Shown in pieces: positions 8,720 to 17,530 of a DNA stretch of 58,026 nucleotides. The translations under genes were made by a program, and so were the position numbers. Each line of letters begins with the position of its first letter. The stretch's first letter is position 1. The notes beneath the pieces were generated by a model. It did not search any database and was not told the origin of the DNA. It was given only the letters and a program-made list of their open reading frames with translations. Source of the DNA: Belnapia moabensis DSM 16746. GTDB taxonomy: Bacteria; Pseudomonadota; Alphaproteobacteria; Acetobacterales; Acetobacteraceae. Location: NCBI RefSeq assembly GCF_000745835.1, contig NZ_JQKB01000036.1:1-58026 (forward strand), in the 5' to 3' direction.

Positions 8720-10156
8720 CTACCGCCGCAGCCGCCGGACCATTGCCTCCGGCAGCACCCGCTTGATGCGCCGCTTGATGCCGTCGCGGGTTCTGTGCAG
8801 CACGCGGGTCGCCCGCTCGCCGAAGCCCACCGGGTTGACGGGAAAGCGCAGCAGCCCCGGCTCCAGCAGGCGGATGACGTCGCGCTGCAAGCGGCCATCC
8901 GCCCGGTCCGCCTCCGCAGGCGTGATCAAGGCGGAGAGGATGCGGCTGCAATTCGCCATCGGAAACGAGTGGCCGGGCAGCATGTCCAGCCCATGCTCGA
9001 CCGAGGCAAGCCAGCCGCCGGCCCGCTGGTCGAGGTAGAAGGAGTCGACCAGGTCGAAGCCATCGGCATGGCCGCGGCGCCAGTCGAGCCAGGCATCGAG
9101 CGCCGCGACCGTCGGCGGATGCGGCGCCGCTGCCTCGAAGCGGGACCAGAGCGCGGTTCCGGTCGCATTGCCGAAATCGAGGCCGGTGAAGCGCGAGGCG
9201 TAGAAGCGCCGGCCGAACTCGAAGCATCCGCCGCGGACCAGCAGGTCGCCCTCGCCGAGGAAGCGGTATTGGTTCTGCGGGATCAGGTACGCGTCGTCGG
9301 CGTCGCTGTAGCTCTTGAGCCCATGCTCGCGCCAGAGGCGCAGCGGCGCCTCGTCGAAGGCTTCCGGGCCGACGACATGGTGGCGGATGCCGAGATGGCG
9401 GCTGATGCGGCCGGCGATCTCGATATCGGCCGGATTCACGCCGTCGAAGCTTTGCGTCACGCATTCGAAGCGCGTACCGGCGGCGAGCAGCCCAGCGAGG
9501 AGGGTGCGGGAATCGAGCCCGGCGGTCAGGGCCAGGTAGGTGGTGCCGGGGCGGTCCTTGAGCGTGCCGGCGAGCGCCGTCAGGTCCGCCGCCATGCCGT
9601 CCCGGGCGGCCGTGACCGAGGCGGCGGGACGGATCGGGCATTCGACGCGCTCCACCGTGGCGGTGGGGATGGCGAGGCGCTGGTCCCGCATCAGCCGGGC
9701 GATGCCTGCGACCGCGGTGCCGGGCGGCGGCGTCCAGTTGAGCCCCGACCAGGCGATCCCGCGGGAAGTGACGGCGCCGCCACCGAGCCGGGCGGCGAGG
9801 CTCGGGCTCGAGGTGACCAGCGGCCCGCCGGGCGTGTCGCCATAGTGGATGGGCAGCAGCACGCTCGGATCGGGGTAGAGGTAGGGCCATTCGATCCGGG
9901 CGAAGCGCCCTGCCATTTCGTCCGGCCCCGCCCCCGGCGCCAGGGCGAAGGCGTGGCCGAGCAGCATCACGCTTCGGCCGTCCTGCTCCAGGACCTGCAC
10001 CGGCAGGTCCCGCTGGTGGGACAGGTGGAATTCGTTGGAGAGCGCCTGCGAGGTCCAGTCCTCGTCCGGCAGGAAGGGCTGCCTGGAGATGACGAATTGA
10101 TGGCGATGGGCGCGCGGCCCGGCATCCGAGATCAGCACCCGGCCCGTTTCCCCCAT
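8720..10156 (-). CDS. asparagine-synthetase-like PP-loop protein
   Basis: The 478-residue protein resembles class B asparagine synthetases across its C-terminal half. The PP-loop reads YLALTAGLDSRTLLAGLL near residues 204-221, where the canonical motif would be SGGLDSS. Downstream it keeps acidic and Ser/Asp patches (SDADDAYLIPQ). The N-terminal region is not a recognisable glutaminase: there is no Cys at position 2 after Met. Proteins of this variant class often occur with polysaccharide or peptide modification genes. It may use ATP to adenylate a carboxylate, but the reaction is unknown. It is a single gene, with a 224-base AT-containing gap separating it from the divergent CBS gene. Confidence 0.65.
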   Translation of the reverse strand: MGETGRVLISDAGPRAHRHQFVISRQPFLPDEDWTSQALSNEFHLSHQRDLPVQVLEQDGRSVMLLGHAFALAPGAGPDEMAGRFARIEWPYLYPDPSVLLPIHYGDTPGGPLVTSSPSLAARLGGGAVTSRGIAWSGLNWTPPPGTAVAGIARLMRDQRLAIPTATVERVECPIRPAASVTAARDGMAADLTALAGTLKDRPGTTYLALTAGLDSRTLLAGLLAAGTRFECVTQSFDGVNPADIEIAGRISRHLGIRHHVVGPEAFDEAPLRLWREHGLKSYSDADDAYLIPQNQYRFLGEGDLLVRGGCFEFGRRFYASRFTGLDFGNATGTALWSRFEAAAPHPPTVAALDAWLDWRRGHADGFDLVDSFYLDQRAGGWLASVEHGLDMLPGHSFPMANCSRILSALITPAEADRADGRLQRDVIRLLEPGLLRFPVNPVGFGERATRVLHRTRDGIKRRIKRVLPEAMVRRLRR

Positions 10157-10380
10157 GCTTGTCGGCCGTAAAGACTGCGGCCCGCGGCTGCCGCCGGTCC
10201 GATCCGGCAGGCCGGGGAGGCTTAGATGGAAAGGGGATTAATGAAAGTACACAATATACGGCGCCACCGCCGCTTCCACAGGTTGCGGCAAGCCGAGCGA
10301 GGCGTGGCGGTTGCGCCGGATCAATGCGGGGCAGCCCGCCCTTGGCGCAAGCTCCGGGCATCGGCGAAGGAGAAGCCCCG

Positions 10381-11079
10381 ATGACCAACCTGACCGCCCG
10401 TGACCTGATGAGCGTCGATGTCGTCACCGTGCCGCCGGAGACGCCGGTGGCCGCCATTGCCCGTCTGTTGGGCGAGCGGGGCATCTCGGCCGTGCCCGTG
10501 CTGGACGGCGCCGGCATCCTGCGCGGCATCGTGACCGAGGCCGACCTGATCCGCCGCCTGGCCGGCGCCGAGGACCGCCCGGCTGGCTGGCTGCGACAGC
10601 TCTTCGTCAATCCGATCCAGGAGGCGGAGCGCTATGCCCGCACCCATGGGCTGACCGCGGCGGATGTCATGACGGAGCGCCTTGTGACCGTCACGCCCGG
10701 CACGACCGCCGCGCATGTGGCGCATCTGCTGGAGGAACTCGGCATCCGCCGCGTGCTGGTGGTGGAGGACGGGCGACTGCGCGGCATCGTCAGCCGGGCG
10801 GACCTGCTGCGGGCGCTGGTGGCGCCGCCGGAGCTGGCGCACGGGCTCTCGGACGAGCGCATCCGCACGGCGGTGCTGGTGGCGATGCGCAAGCAGCCCT
10901 GGGCGGACAGCTTCGGCACCATGGTCGAGGTGCAGGGCGGCACCGTCACCTTCCATGGCTTCGTCCGCAACGAGGCGGTGCGGCGGGCGCTGCGGGTGCT
11001 GGCGGAGAATGTGCCCGGCGTCACCCGCGTGGTGGACGACATGCGGACGATGCCGGCCTATCTCTCCGTCGCCGCATAG
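10381..11079 (+). CDS. CBS-pair and BON domain protein
   Basis: The 232-residue cytosolic protein has two CBS motifs (about residues 1-60, starting TARDLMSVDVVTV, and 94-148, starting TAADVMTERLVTV) followed by a BON domain (about 158-225, ending ENVPGVTRVVDDM). CBS pairs sense adenine nucleotides and BON domains bind membranes or ligands; the combination is common in alphaproteobacteria, but its target is unknown. GAAGGAG about 8 bases before the ATG supports this start over the longer open frame. Its 3' end overlaps the convergent MFS gene by 22 bases. Confidence 0.88.
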   Translation: MTNLTARDLMSVDVVTVPPETPVAAIARLLGERGISAVPVLDGAGILRGIVTEADLIRRLAGAEDRPAGWLRQLFVNPIQEAERYARTHGLTAADVMTERLVTVTPGTTAAHVAHLLEELGIRRVLVVEDGRLRGIVSRADLLRALVAPPELAHGLSDERIRTAVLVAMRKQPWADSFGTMVEVQGGTVTFHGFVRNEAVRRALRVLAENVPGVTRVVDDMRTMPAYLSVAA

Positions 11080-12314
11080 GGCCTGACGCCGGCGAGGATG
11101 GCGGCGCCGAGGGCAAGGAACACCACCACCGTCGCCATCCCCGCCCGCTGACTGCCCGTCGCCGCAGTGACGGCGGCGAGCGCCGCGGGGCCGAGGAAGC
11201 CGGTGACCCGCCCGCTGAGGGCGAAGAGGCCGAAATGCGCCGCCACCTCATCCGGCGGCGCGAGGCGGGCCATGAGCGTCCGGCTGGCCGCTTGGGCAGG
11301 GCCGATGAAGAGGCCGAGGGTAAGGGCGAGGGCCCAGAAGGCGGGCTTGCCCTCCACCACCAGCAGCCCGGCCGAGAGCAGCACCAGCGCGCCGAGCGAG
11401 ACCATCACCGTGCGCTTCGAGCCCATGCGATCCTCGATCAGGCCGAAGCCGGCGGCGCCGAGCCCGGCCGTCAGGTTCAGCGCGATGCCGAAGACCAGGA
11501 TCTCCTCGAACTCCATGCCGAAGACACCGGCGGCATAGATGGCGCCGAAGGCGAAGAGGGTGTTCAGCCCGTCGGTGTAGAACAGCCGGGCGACGAGGAA
11601 GCGCGCCATCACCGGGTTGCGCGGCAGGCCGCGCAGCAGGCGGATGATCTCCGCCATGCCGCCCCGCGCCGCCGCCCGCCAGCCGGGCTTCGGCCCATGG
11701 TGGCCGGGGAGCAGGGCGAGGACGGGCCAGGCGAAGGCGGCGACCCAGGCGGCGGTCAGCAACGCCGTCGCCCGCACCGGCTCGGCGCTCGCGGCGTCGA
11801 GGCCGAAGAGGGGCGGCTTCGGCTGCACCAGCACGAAAAGCGCGATGACGAGGCAGGCGAGGCCGCCGGCATAGCCGAGGCCCCAGGCGAGACCGGAAAC
11901 GCGGCCGATCTGCGCCGGTGGCGCCACCTCCGGCAGGAGGGAATTGTAGAAGACGTTGCCGAGTTCGAAGGCGATGGTGGCGAGGCCGACGCAGGCGAGC
12001 GCCCAGAGCGCATCCTCCGGCCGCGGCTCGGCGAACCAGATCCCGGCCGTCGCCAGCACCATCACCCCCGTGCAGAGGCCGAGCATCAGCCGCCGCCGGC
12101 CGCCCGCATCGGCGACGGCGCCAAGCGCCGGGGAGAGCAGGGCGATGGCAATGCCCGCCGTGGTCTGCATCCAGCCCCATTGCGCCTGCCCGGTCGCCGG
12201 GTCGGGCGCGATACCCTTGGTGAAATAGGCGGCGATGACGAAGGTGGAGACGACGGTGGGGAAGGCGCTGTTCGCCCAGTCGTAGAGGGCCCAGGCCCAG
12301 GCCTGGCGCGTCAT
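11058..12314 (-). CDS. MFS transporter, UMF1 (Atg22-like) type
   Basis: The 418-residue polytopic membrane protein begins MTRQAWAWALYDWANSAFPT, the hallmark of the UMF1/Atg22 branch of the major facilitator superfamily. It has about 12 hydrophobic helices and a conserved glycine-rich segment SGLAWGLGYAGGL. The substrate is unknown (some relatives export amino acids from vacuoles). The ATG at 12314 overlaps the stop of the upstream glycosylase gene by 4 bases, so the two are translationally coupled in a gdh-mug-MFS unit. The 3' end overlaps the CBS-BON gene tail to tail by 22 bases. Confidence 0.88.
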   Translation of the reverse strand: MTRQAWAWALYDWANSAFPTVVSTFVIAAYFTKGIAPDPATGQAQWGWMQTTAGIAIALLSPALGAVADAGGRRRLMLGLCTGVMVLATAGIWFAEPRPEDALWALACVGLATIAFELGNVFYNSLLPEVAPPAQIGRVSGLAWGLGYAGGLACLVIALFVLVQPKPPLFGLDAASAEPVRATALLTAAWVAAFAWPVLALLPGHHGPKPGWRAAARGGMAEIIRLLRGLPRNPVMARFLVARLFYTDGLNTLFAFGAIYAAGVFGMEFEEILVFGIALNLTAGLGAAGFGLIEDRMGSKRTVMVSLGALVLLSAGLLVVEGKPAFWALALTLGLFIGPAQAASRTLMARLAPPDEVAAHFGLFALSGRVTGFLGPAALAAVTAATGSQRAGMATVVVFLALGAAILAGVRPYAATER

Positions 12315-12793
12315 GCCGCGCGCCGGGCGAGGTCGAACCAGGGCGCCTCCTGCCAGCTCCGGCAGGCGAGGCCGGAGGTGGAGGGCAGCACCATCACCGG
12401 CGGCGCCCCTTCCCACCAGCCGAAGCGCGGGGCCTTTAGGCCGAGCCAGCGCGCGGCGGCGGCCTTGCCGTTGAAGGCGAGCATGCGGGGCGCCACGGCC
12501 GCCAGCCGGGCGCGGAGGCCGGGCAGGTCGTAGCCGTCGCGCGGCAGCGTGGCATCCGGCCCGAAGGCGGTCTTGCAGAGATCGGTGAGGCCGATGCCGA
12601 GGTCGAGCAGCAGGGGGTATTCCTCCGGCCGGAAGCGCCGCGGCGTCAGGCCGATGCGGTGCAGGATGTCCCAGAATTTGTTGCCCGGCCCGGCGTAATA
12701 GGCGCCGCGTGCAGCGGAGACGGTGCCCGCCGCGCTGCCGCAGATCACCAGCCGGAGGCCGGGGCGGAGCAGGTCCGGAAGGATGTGGCTCAC
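12311..12793 (-). CDS. mug: mismatch-specific (G:T/U) DNA glycosylase, Mug family
   Basis: The 160-residue protein belongs to the Mug/TDG branch of uracil-DNA glycosylases, which excise U or T opposite G. It shows the GxxPG-like active-site region as YYAGPGNKFWDILHRIGL near residues 33-50, the conserved IGLTDLCKT segment, and LPSTSGLA near 136-143. The start is GTG at 12793 within a GTGA overlap with the gdh stop codon, and its own stop overlaps the MFS start by 4 bases. It is therefore the middle gene of a tightly coupled trio. There is no evident functional link to glutamate metabolism. Confidence 0.9.
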   Translation of the reverse strand: MSHILPDLLRPGLRLVICGSAAGTVSAARGAYYAGPGNKFWDILHRIGLTPRRFRPEEYPLLLDLGIGLTDLCKTAFGPDATLPRDGYDLPGLRARLAAVAPRMLAFNGKAAAARWLGLKAPRFGWWEGAPPVMVLPSTSGLACRSWQEAPWFDLARRAA

Positions 12794-15700
12794 GCCACCG
12801 CCGCCAGCGCCCGCACCGCGACGCCGATCGCCGCCAGGTCGCCGGCCATCGCCACCTCGCGCGCCAGGGCGAGGGGCGGCTCAACCCGGGGCGCGGTGCC
12901 GGCTAGCCGGGCGGCGGCCAGCCGCGCCTGGACGGCGCCGAGATCAGCCAGCAGCGCCGCCCGGGCGCGCGGGCCGAAGGTGCCAGGCGCGGGCGCGGCC
13001 TGGGCCGCCTGACGCAGCACCTCGATCCCGTATTCGGCGCCGATGGCGGACCAGGCGGCGGCGGCCTCCTCGGGCGCGGCACCGGTGGCGCCGGCCAGTT
13101 GCAGGATGACCGGCGCGGCGGCCAGCCGCCCGGCGGCGGAGGCCAGCGCCACGGCTGGTTCCGGCAGGCCGGCCTCGCGCCAGGCGGCGGCCTCGGGGCC
13201 GGGCTCGGTGCCGGCGACCAGGGCCTCGACGCCGGGGCGCAGCGCGGCGAGGGCCAGTTCCAGCGGACGGGGTGCGTCGAGCAGGGCGAGCGCGGCTTCC
13301 TCCTGCAAGCGGCGCAGCGCCAGCAGCAAATCGAGCCGGGCGGGGGCCGGGGCGGCGGAGGCATCGGCCGCATCCGCCGCCGCGGGCAGGGCGAAGACCT
13401 CGCCGGCCAGCCAGGCGGCGCGGGCGAGGGTCACCGGGTCGGCCGCCGCCGCCAGCCGGCCGAGCGCGGCGCAGCCGAGGCGGTTCGCCACCTCATTGGC
13501 GATGGCGGTCGCCACCAGCTCCCGCCGCAGCCGGTGGCGGGCGATCATCTCCGGGAAGCGCGCCTGCAAGGGTTTCGGGAAATAGGCGAGCAGCAACGGG
13601 GCGAAGACCGGGTCGTCCGGCAGGTCGCTCGCCTCGATCTCTTCGGTGAGCCAAAGTTTTGCCAATGGCAGCAGCGCGGCGATGGCGGGGCGGGTGAGTG
13701 CCTCGCCGGCGGCGATGCGGCTCGCCATGGTCGCGGCGTCGGGCAGGCCGGCGACGCTGCGGTCGAGCACGCCCGCCGCCTCCAGCCGCTGCATCAGCGC
13801 CGCCTGGGCGGGCAGCGCATCCGCCCCTGCGCGCTCCTCGAGCGAGACGGCGAGCGCCTGCTGGGCGTTGTCGCGCAGCACCAGCTCCGCCACCTCGTCC
13901 GTCATCTCGGCGAGCAGCGCGTCGCGCTGGGTGCGGGTCAGCGCGCCGGAGGATTCGGCATCGGCGAGCAGGATCTTGATGTTCACCTCATGGTCGCTGG
14001 TGGAGACACCGGCCGAATTGTCGAGCGCGTCGGTGTTGATGCGCCCGCCCGCGCGGGCGATCTCGACGCGGCCGGCCTGGGTCACGGCGAGGTTGGCGCC
14101 CTCGCCCACCACGCGGGCGCGGACGTCCCGGCCGTTGACGCGGAGCGCGTCATTGGCGCGGTCGCCGGCCTCGGCCTGGCTTTCGGTACCCGCCTTCACA
14201 TAGGTGCCGATGCCGCCGAAATAGAGCAGGTCCACCGGGGCGCGGAGGATGGCCTGCATCAGCGCCGCCGGCTCGATCCGCTCCGCCTCGATCCCGAGCA
14301 GCGCGCGCACCTGCGGCGAGAGCGGGATGGCCTTCAGGCTGCGCGGGAAGACGCCGCCGCCTTCCGAGATCTTCGCCGTGTCGTAGTCGGCCCAGGAGGA
14401 GCGCGGCAGGGCGAAGAGGCGCTGGCGCTCCGCGAAGGAGGCCGCAGGGTCGGGGATCGGGTCGAGGAAGATGTGGCGGTGGTCGAAGGCGGCGACGAGC
14501 TTCGTATGCGGCGAGATCAGCAACCCGTTGCCGAAGACGTCGCCCGACATGTCGCCGACGCCGGCGCAGGTGAATTCCTCGGTGAAGATGTCGTGGCCGA
14601 GTTCGGCGAAGTGCCGCGCCACCATCACCCAGGCCCCGCGCGCGGTGATGCCCATGCCCTTGTGGTCGTAGCCGGCCGAGCCGCCGCTGGCGAAGGCGTC
14701 GCTCAGCCAGAAGCCGTACTCGGCGGAGAGGCCGTTGGCGATGTCGGAAAAGGTCGCCGTGCCCTTGTCGGCGGCGACGACCATGTAGGGGTCGTCGCCG
14801 TCGCGGCGCACCACCCGCGCGGGCGGCACCACGCCCTGCGGCGAGAGGTTGTCGGTGATGTCGAGCAGGCCGCGGACCAGCAGGCGGTAGCAGGCGACGC
14901 CCTCGGCCTGGAAGGCCTCGCGCTCGGCGGGGATGGTCTTGAGCACGAAGCCGCCCTTCGCCCCGGTCGGCACGATGACAACGTTCTTGACGCGCTGCGC
15001 CTTCATCAGCCCAAGGACCTCGGTGCGGAAATCCTCCCGCCGGTCGGACCAGCGGATGCCGCCGCGCGCCACCGGCCCGGCGCGGAGATGCACGCCCTCC
15101 ATCCGCGGCGAATGGACGAAGACCTCGCGCCAGGGCCGCGGCGCCGGCATCTCGCCGGCCGCGGCACTGTCGATCTTCAGCGAGAGGTAGTCGTGGCCCT
15201 GGAAGTAGTTGGTTCGCAGCATCGCGCCGAGCACCTGGTGGAGGCGGGAGAGGATGCGGTCCTCGTCCGGGTTCTCCACCGTGTCGAGCAGGGCACGCCA
15301 GGCGGCATCGAGCGCCGCCTCCTCGCCGCGCGGCCGGTCCGGGTCGAAGCGGGCATGGAAGAGGTCAAGCAGCAGCCGCGCGGCGGGGGGGTGGGCCGCG
15401 AGCGCCGCCTCCACGCTGCCTTGGGCGAAGGCGAAGCCGACTTGCTTCAGCCAGCGATAGAGCGCGCGCAGCAGCCAGCATTCGCGCCAGCCGAGCCCGG
15501 CGCGCAACACGAGGCGGTTGAAGCCATCGGCCTCCGCGCGGCCGTCCAGCAGCGCGGCCAGCGCCTCGAGCAGGGCGGGGAAGCGGGCGGGTTCGGCCGG
15601 GCCGCCGGGCTCCAGGGTGAAGACGTGCAACACGACGACGCCTGCCCCGGCGGGGGTGAGGCGATGCGGCAGCTCCTCGATGGCGCGGAGATCGAGGCTT

Positions 15701-17418
15701 TCGAAGAGCGGCAGCGCATCGGCCAGCGGCAGCGCGCGGCCCGGATTGGCGAGGCGCAGCACGAGGCCGGCAGCGCCCGGCGGCCGAGCCAGCGCGGCGG
15801 CGGGGCGGCCCTCGGCCAGGGCGCGTTCGGCCAGAGCGAGGTCGGCCGCGCCCTCGGTGCCGGTCGCCGCCTCGCGGTAGCCGGGCGGGAAGGCCTCCTG
15901 CCAGCGCGCCAGCAGCGCCGCGGCAGCGGCCTCGCCCCGTTCGGCGGCGAGCGCCTCGGAGAGCCGCTCGGCGAAGCCGCGCGCCGCCTGGGCGACGGCC
16001 GCCTCCAGCGCCGCCTCGTCCAGTTCGGCCGGCTGCGCCGGGTCGGTGCCGATGATGTAGTGGATGCGCGCCAGCGGCGAATCACCGAGCGCGATGTACC
16101 AGGCGCTCAGCCGGCCGCCGCAGGCCCGCGCCAGCATAGCGCCGACGCGCTCGCGCAGCCGGGTGTCGAAGGTGTCGCGCGGCAGCCAGGCGATGGCCGA
16201 GACGAAGCGGCCGAAGGGGTCGCGCCGCAGCACCAGCGCCGGGCGCGGGCGGATCTGCAGGTCGAGCGCGCGGCGGGCGGCGGCGAGGATCTGCGCCTCC
16301 GGCGCCTGGAACAGCTCGTCGCGCGGCCAGGTGTCGAGGATGTTGCGCAACGCGCGGCCATCATGCGCCTCCGGGTCGTAGCCGGCGGCGGAGAGGATGC
16401 GGTCCACCTTCTCCGCCAGCAGCGGGATGCTGCGCGGGTTGCGGTTGTAGGCCGAGGCGGCGAAGAGGCCGAGGAAGAGGCGGAGCCCCACCACCTGCCC
16501 CTCGGCGCCGAGCATGTCGGTGACGATCACATCGGCATGCTGCGGGCGATGCACGGTGCTCCGCATATTCGCCTTGGCGATGGTGACGGCGGCGCTGTCG
16601 GTCAGCGCGGCGCGGAGCGCGGGCGGCAGGGCGCCCTCGCCGCGCAGCACGTCGAAGACGGGCAGCGCCGGGTCGCGCAGCAGGCCGAGATTCTCGGCCT
16701 CCACCGGGCGCAGCGCGCCCTCCGGCGTGAGGTCGAGGCGGCGATGGCCGAGCAGGACGTAATTGTCCTTGCCCAGCCAGCGGAGGAAGCCGATGGCGCC
16801 CGGCTCGGCGCGCGGCGCCACCTCCGCCGCCGCCTGGCGCAGCAGGCCGGCCATGGCGGGGAAATCCTCCACGGCGCAGCGGGTATCGGCCATCGCCTGG
16901 GTCAGCGCCGCCTCGAGCCCGGCCCAGTCATCGGGCGCCACGGCAGGCTGGCCCGGCAACAGCGCGGTGGGCGCGGCACCGAGGGTGATGCGCATCATGC
17001 TCTCGGGGGCGCCCTCGCCGCCGAGGGAGAGCAGGCGCCCGGCCGCGTCGCGCCTGACCAGCACGACGGGGTGGAGGAGTTGGCGGACCACCCGCCCCTG
17101 CCTGGCCAGGGCACCGAGCGCGCTGTCCACCAGGAAGGGCATGTCGTCGGTGACGATCTCCGCCACCGCATGCGGCCCCTGCCCGGCGGCGGGCGGGATG
17201 AGGCGGATGCGGGCGGTGCCGGGCGGCCGGTCCTGCGCCAGGGCGAAGAGGCTGCCGGCGGCGGCGGCCACCGCCTCCGGCGCGGCAAGCTCGGCGGCCG
17301 GGACCTCGGCATGCAAGACGCGGAGCAGATGGGCGGCATCCGCCGGAAGGGCGGGGGCCTGGCGCAGCAGCGCCTCCTCCGCCAGGCGGAGCAGTTCAAG
17401 CCGGGCCGGCTCGGTCAT
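12790..17418 (-). CDS. gdhB: NAD-specific glutamate dehydrogenase (large, 180-kDa class)
   Basis: This enzyme deaminates glutamate to 2-oxoglutarate with NAD+. At 1542 residues the product matches the large L-GDH class of proteobacteria (about 1500-1620 aa). The catalytic core contains RGGIRWSDRREDFRTE and VPTGAKGGFVLK near residues 775-825 and the NAD-binding GEGANLAVTQAGRVE further on. N-terminal ACT-like regulatory regions precede it. The frame is open upstream to 17568, but homology begins with MTEPARLELLRLAEEALL at 17418. The gene heads a coupled unit with mug and an MFS gene and is divergent from the JmjC/cupin gene, with 112 bases between their starts. Allosteric control by amino acids is known for the class and not visible here. 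Confidence 0.95.
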   Translation of the reverse strand: MTEPARLELLRLAEEALLRQAPALPADAAHLLRVLHAEVPAAELAAPEAVAAAAGSLFALAQDRPPGTARIRLIPPAAGQGPHAVAEIVTDDMPFLVDSALGALARQGRVVRQLLHPVVLVRRDAAGRLLSLGGEGAPESMMRITLGAAPTALLPGQPAVAPDDWAGLEAALTQAMADTRCAVEDFPAMAGLLRQAAAEVAPRAEPGAIGFLRWLGKDNYVLLGHRRLDLTPEGALRPVEAENLGLLRDPALPVFDVLRGEGALPPALRAALTDSAAVTIAKANMRSTVHRPQHADVIVTDMLGAEGQVVGLRLFLGLFAASAYNRNPRSIPLLAEKVDRILSAAGYDPEAHDGRALRNILDTWPRDELFQAPEAQILAAARRALDLQIRPRPALVLRRDPFGRFVSAIAWLPRDTFDTRLRERVGAMLARACGGRLSAWYIALGDSPLARIHYIIGTDPAQPAELDEAALEAAVAQAARGFAERLSEALAAERGEAAAAALLARWQEAFPPGYREAATGTEGAADLALAERALAEGRPAAALARPPGAAGLVLRLANPGRALPLADALPLFESLDLRAIEELPHRLTPAGAGVVVLHVFTLEPGGPAEPARFPALLEALAALLDGRAEADGFNRLVLRAGLGWRECWLLRALYRWLKQVGFAFAQGSVEAALAAHPPAARLLLDLFHARFDPDRPRGEEAALDAAWRALLDTVENPDEDRILSRLHQVLGAMLRTNYFQGHDYLSLKIDSAAAGEMPAPRPWREVFVHSPRMEGVHLRAGPVARGGIRWSDRREDFRTEVLGLMKAQRVKNVVIVPTGAKGGFVLKTIPAEREAFQAEGVACYRLLVRGLLDITDNLSPQGVVPPARVVRRDGDDPYMVVAADKGTATFSDIANGLSAEYGFWLSDAFASGGSAGYDHKGMGITARGAWVMVARHFAELGHDIFTEEFTCAGVGDMSGDVFGNGLLISPHTKLVAAFDHRHIFLDPIPDPAASFAERQRLFALPRSSWADYDTAKISEGGGVFPRSLKAIPLSPQVRALLGIEAERIEPAALMQAILRAPVDLLYFGGIGTYVKAGTESQAEAGDRANDALRVNGRDVRARVVGEGANLAVTQAGRVEIARAGGRINTDALDNSAGVSTSDHEVNIKILLADAESSGALTRTQRDALLAEMTDEVAELVLRDNAQQALAVSLEERAGADALPAQAALMQRLEAAGVLDRSVAGLPDAATMASRIAAGEALTRPAIAALLPLAKLWLTEEIEASDLPDDPVFAPLLLAYFPKPLQARFPEMIARHRLRRELVATAIANEVANRLGCAALGRLAAAADPVTLARAAWLAGEVFALPAAADAADASAAPAPARLDLLLALRRLQEEAALALLDAPRPLELALAALRPGVEALVAGTEPGPEAAAWREAGLPEPAVALASAAGRLAAAPVILQLAGATGAAPEEAAAAWSAIGAEYGIEVLRQAAQAAPAPGTFGPRARAALLADLGAVQARLAAARLAGTAPRVEPPLALAREVAMAGDLAAIGVAVRALAAVA

Positions 17419-17530
17419 CCGTCGTATCCCCCCGTGATTCGGCCGCCTCTCTCTTCGCGGCTTCCGCCGCCTGCGGCAAGCCTCACGGAACGGTCCCGCT
17501 TCGGCGCGCGATCTGCTACATCGCCGGACC

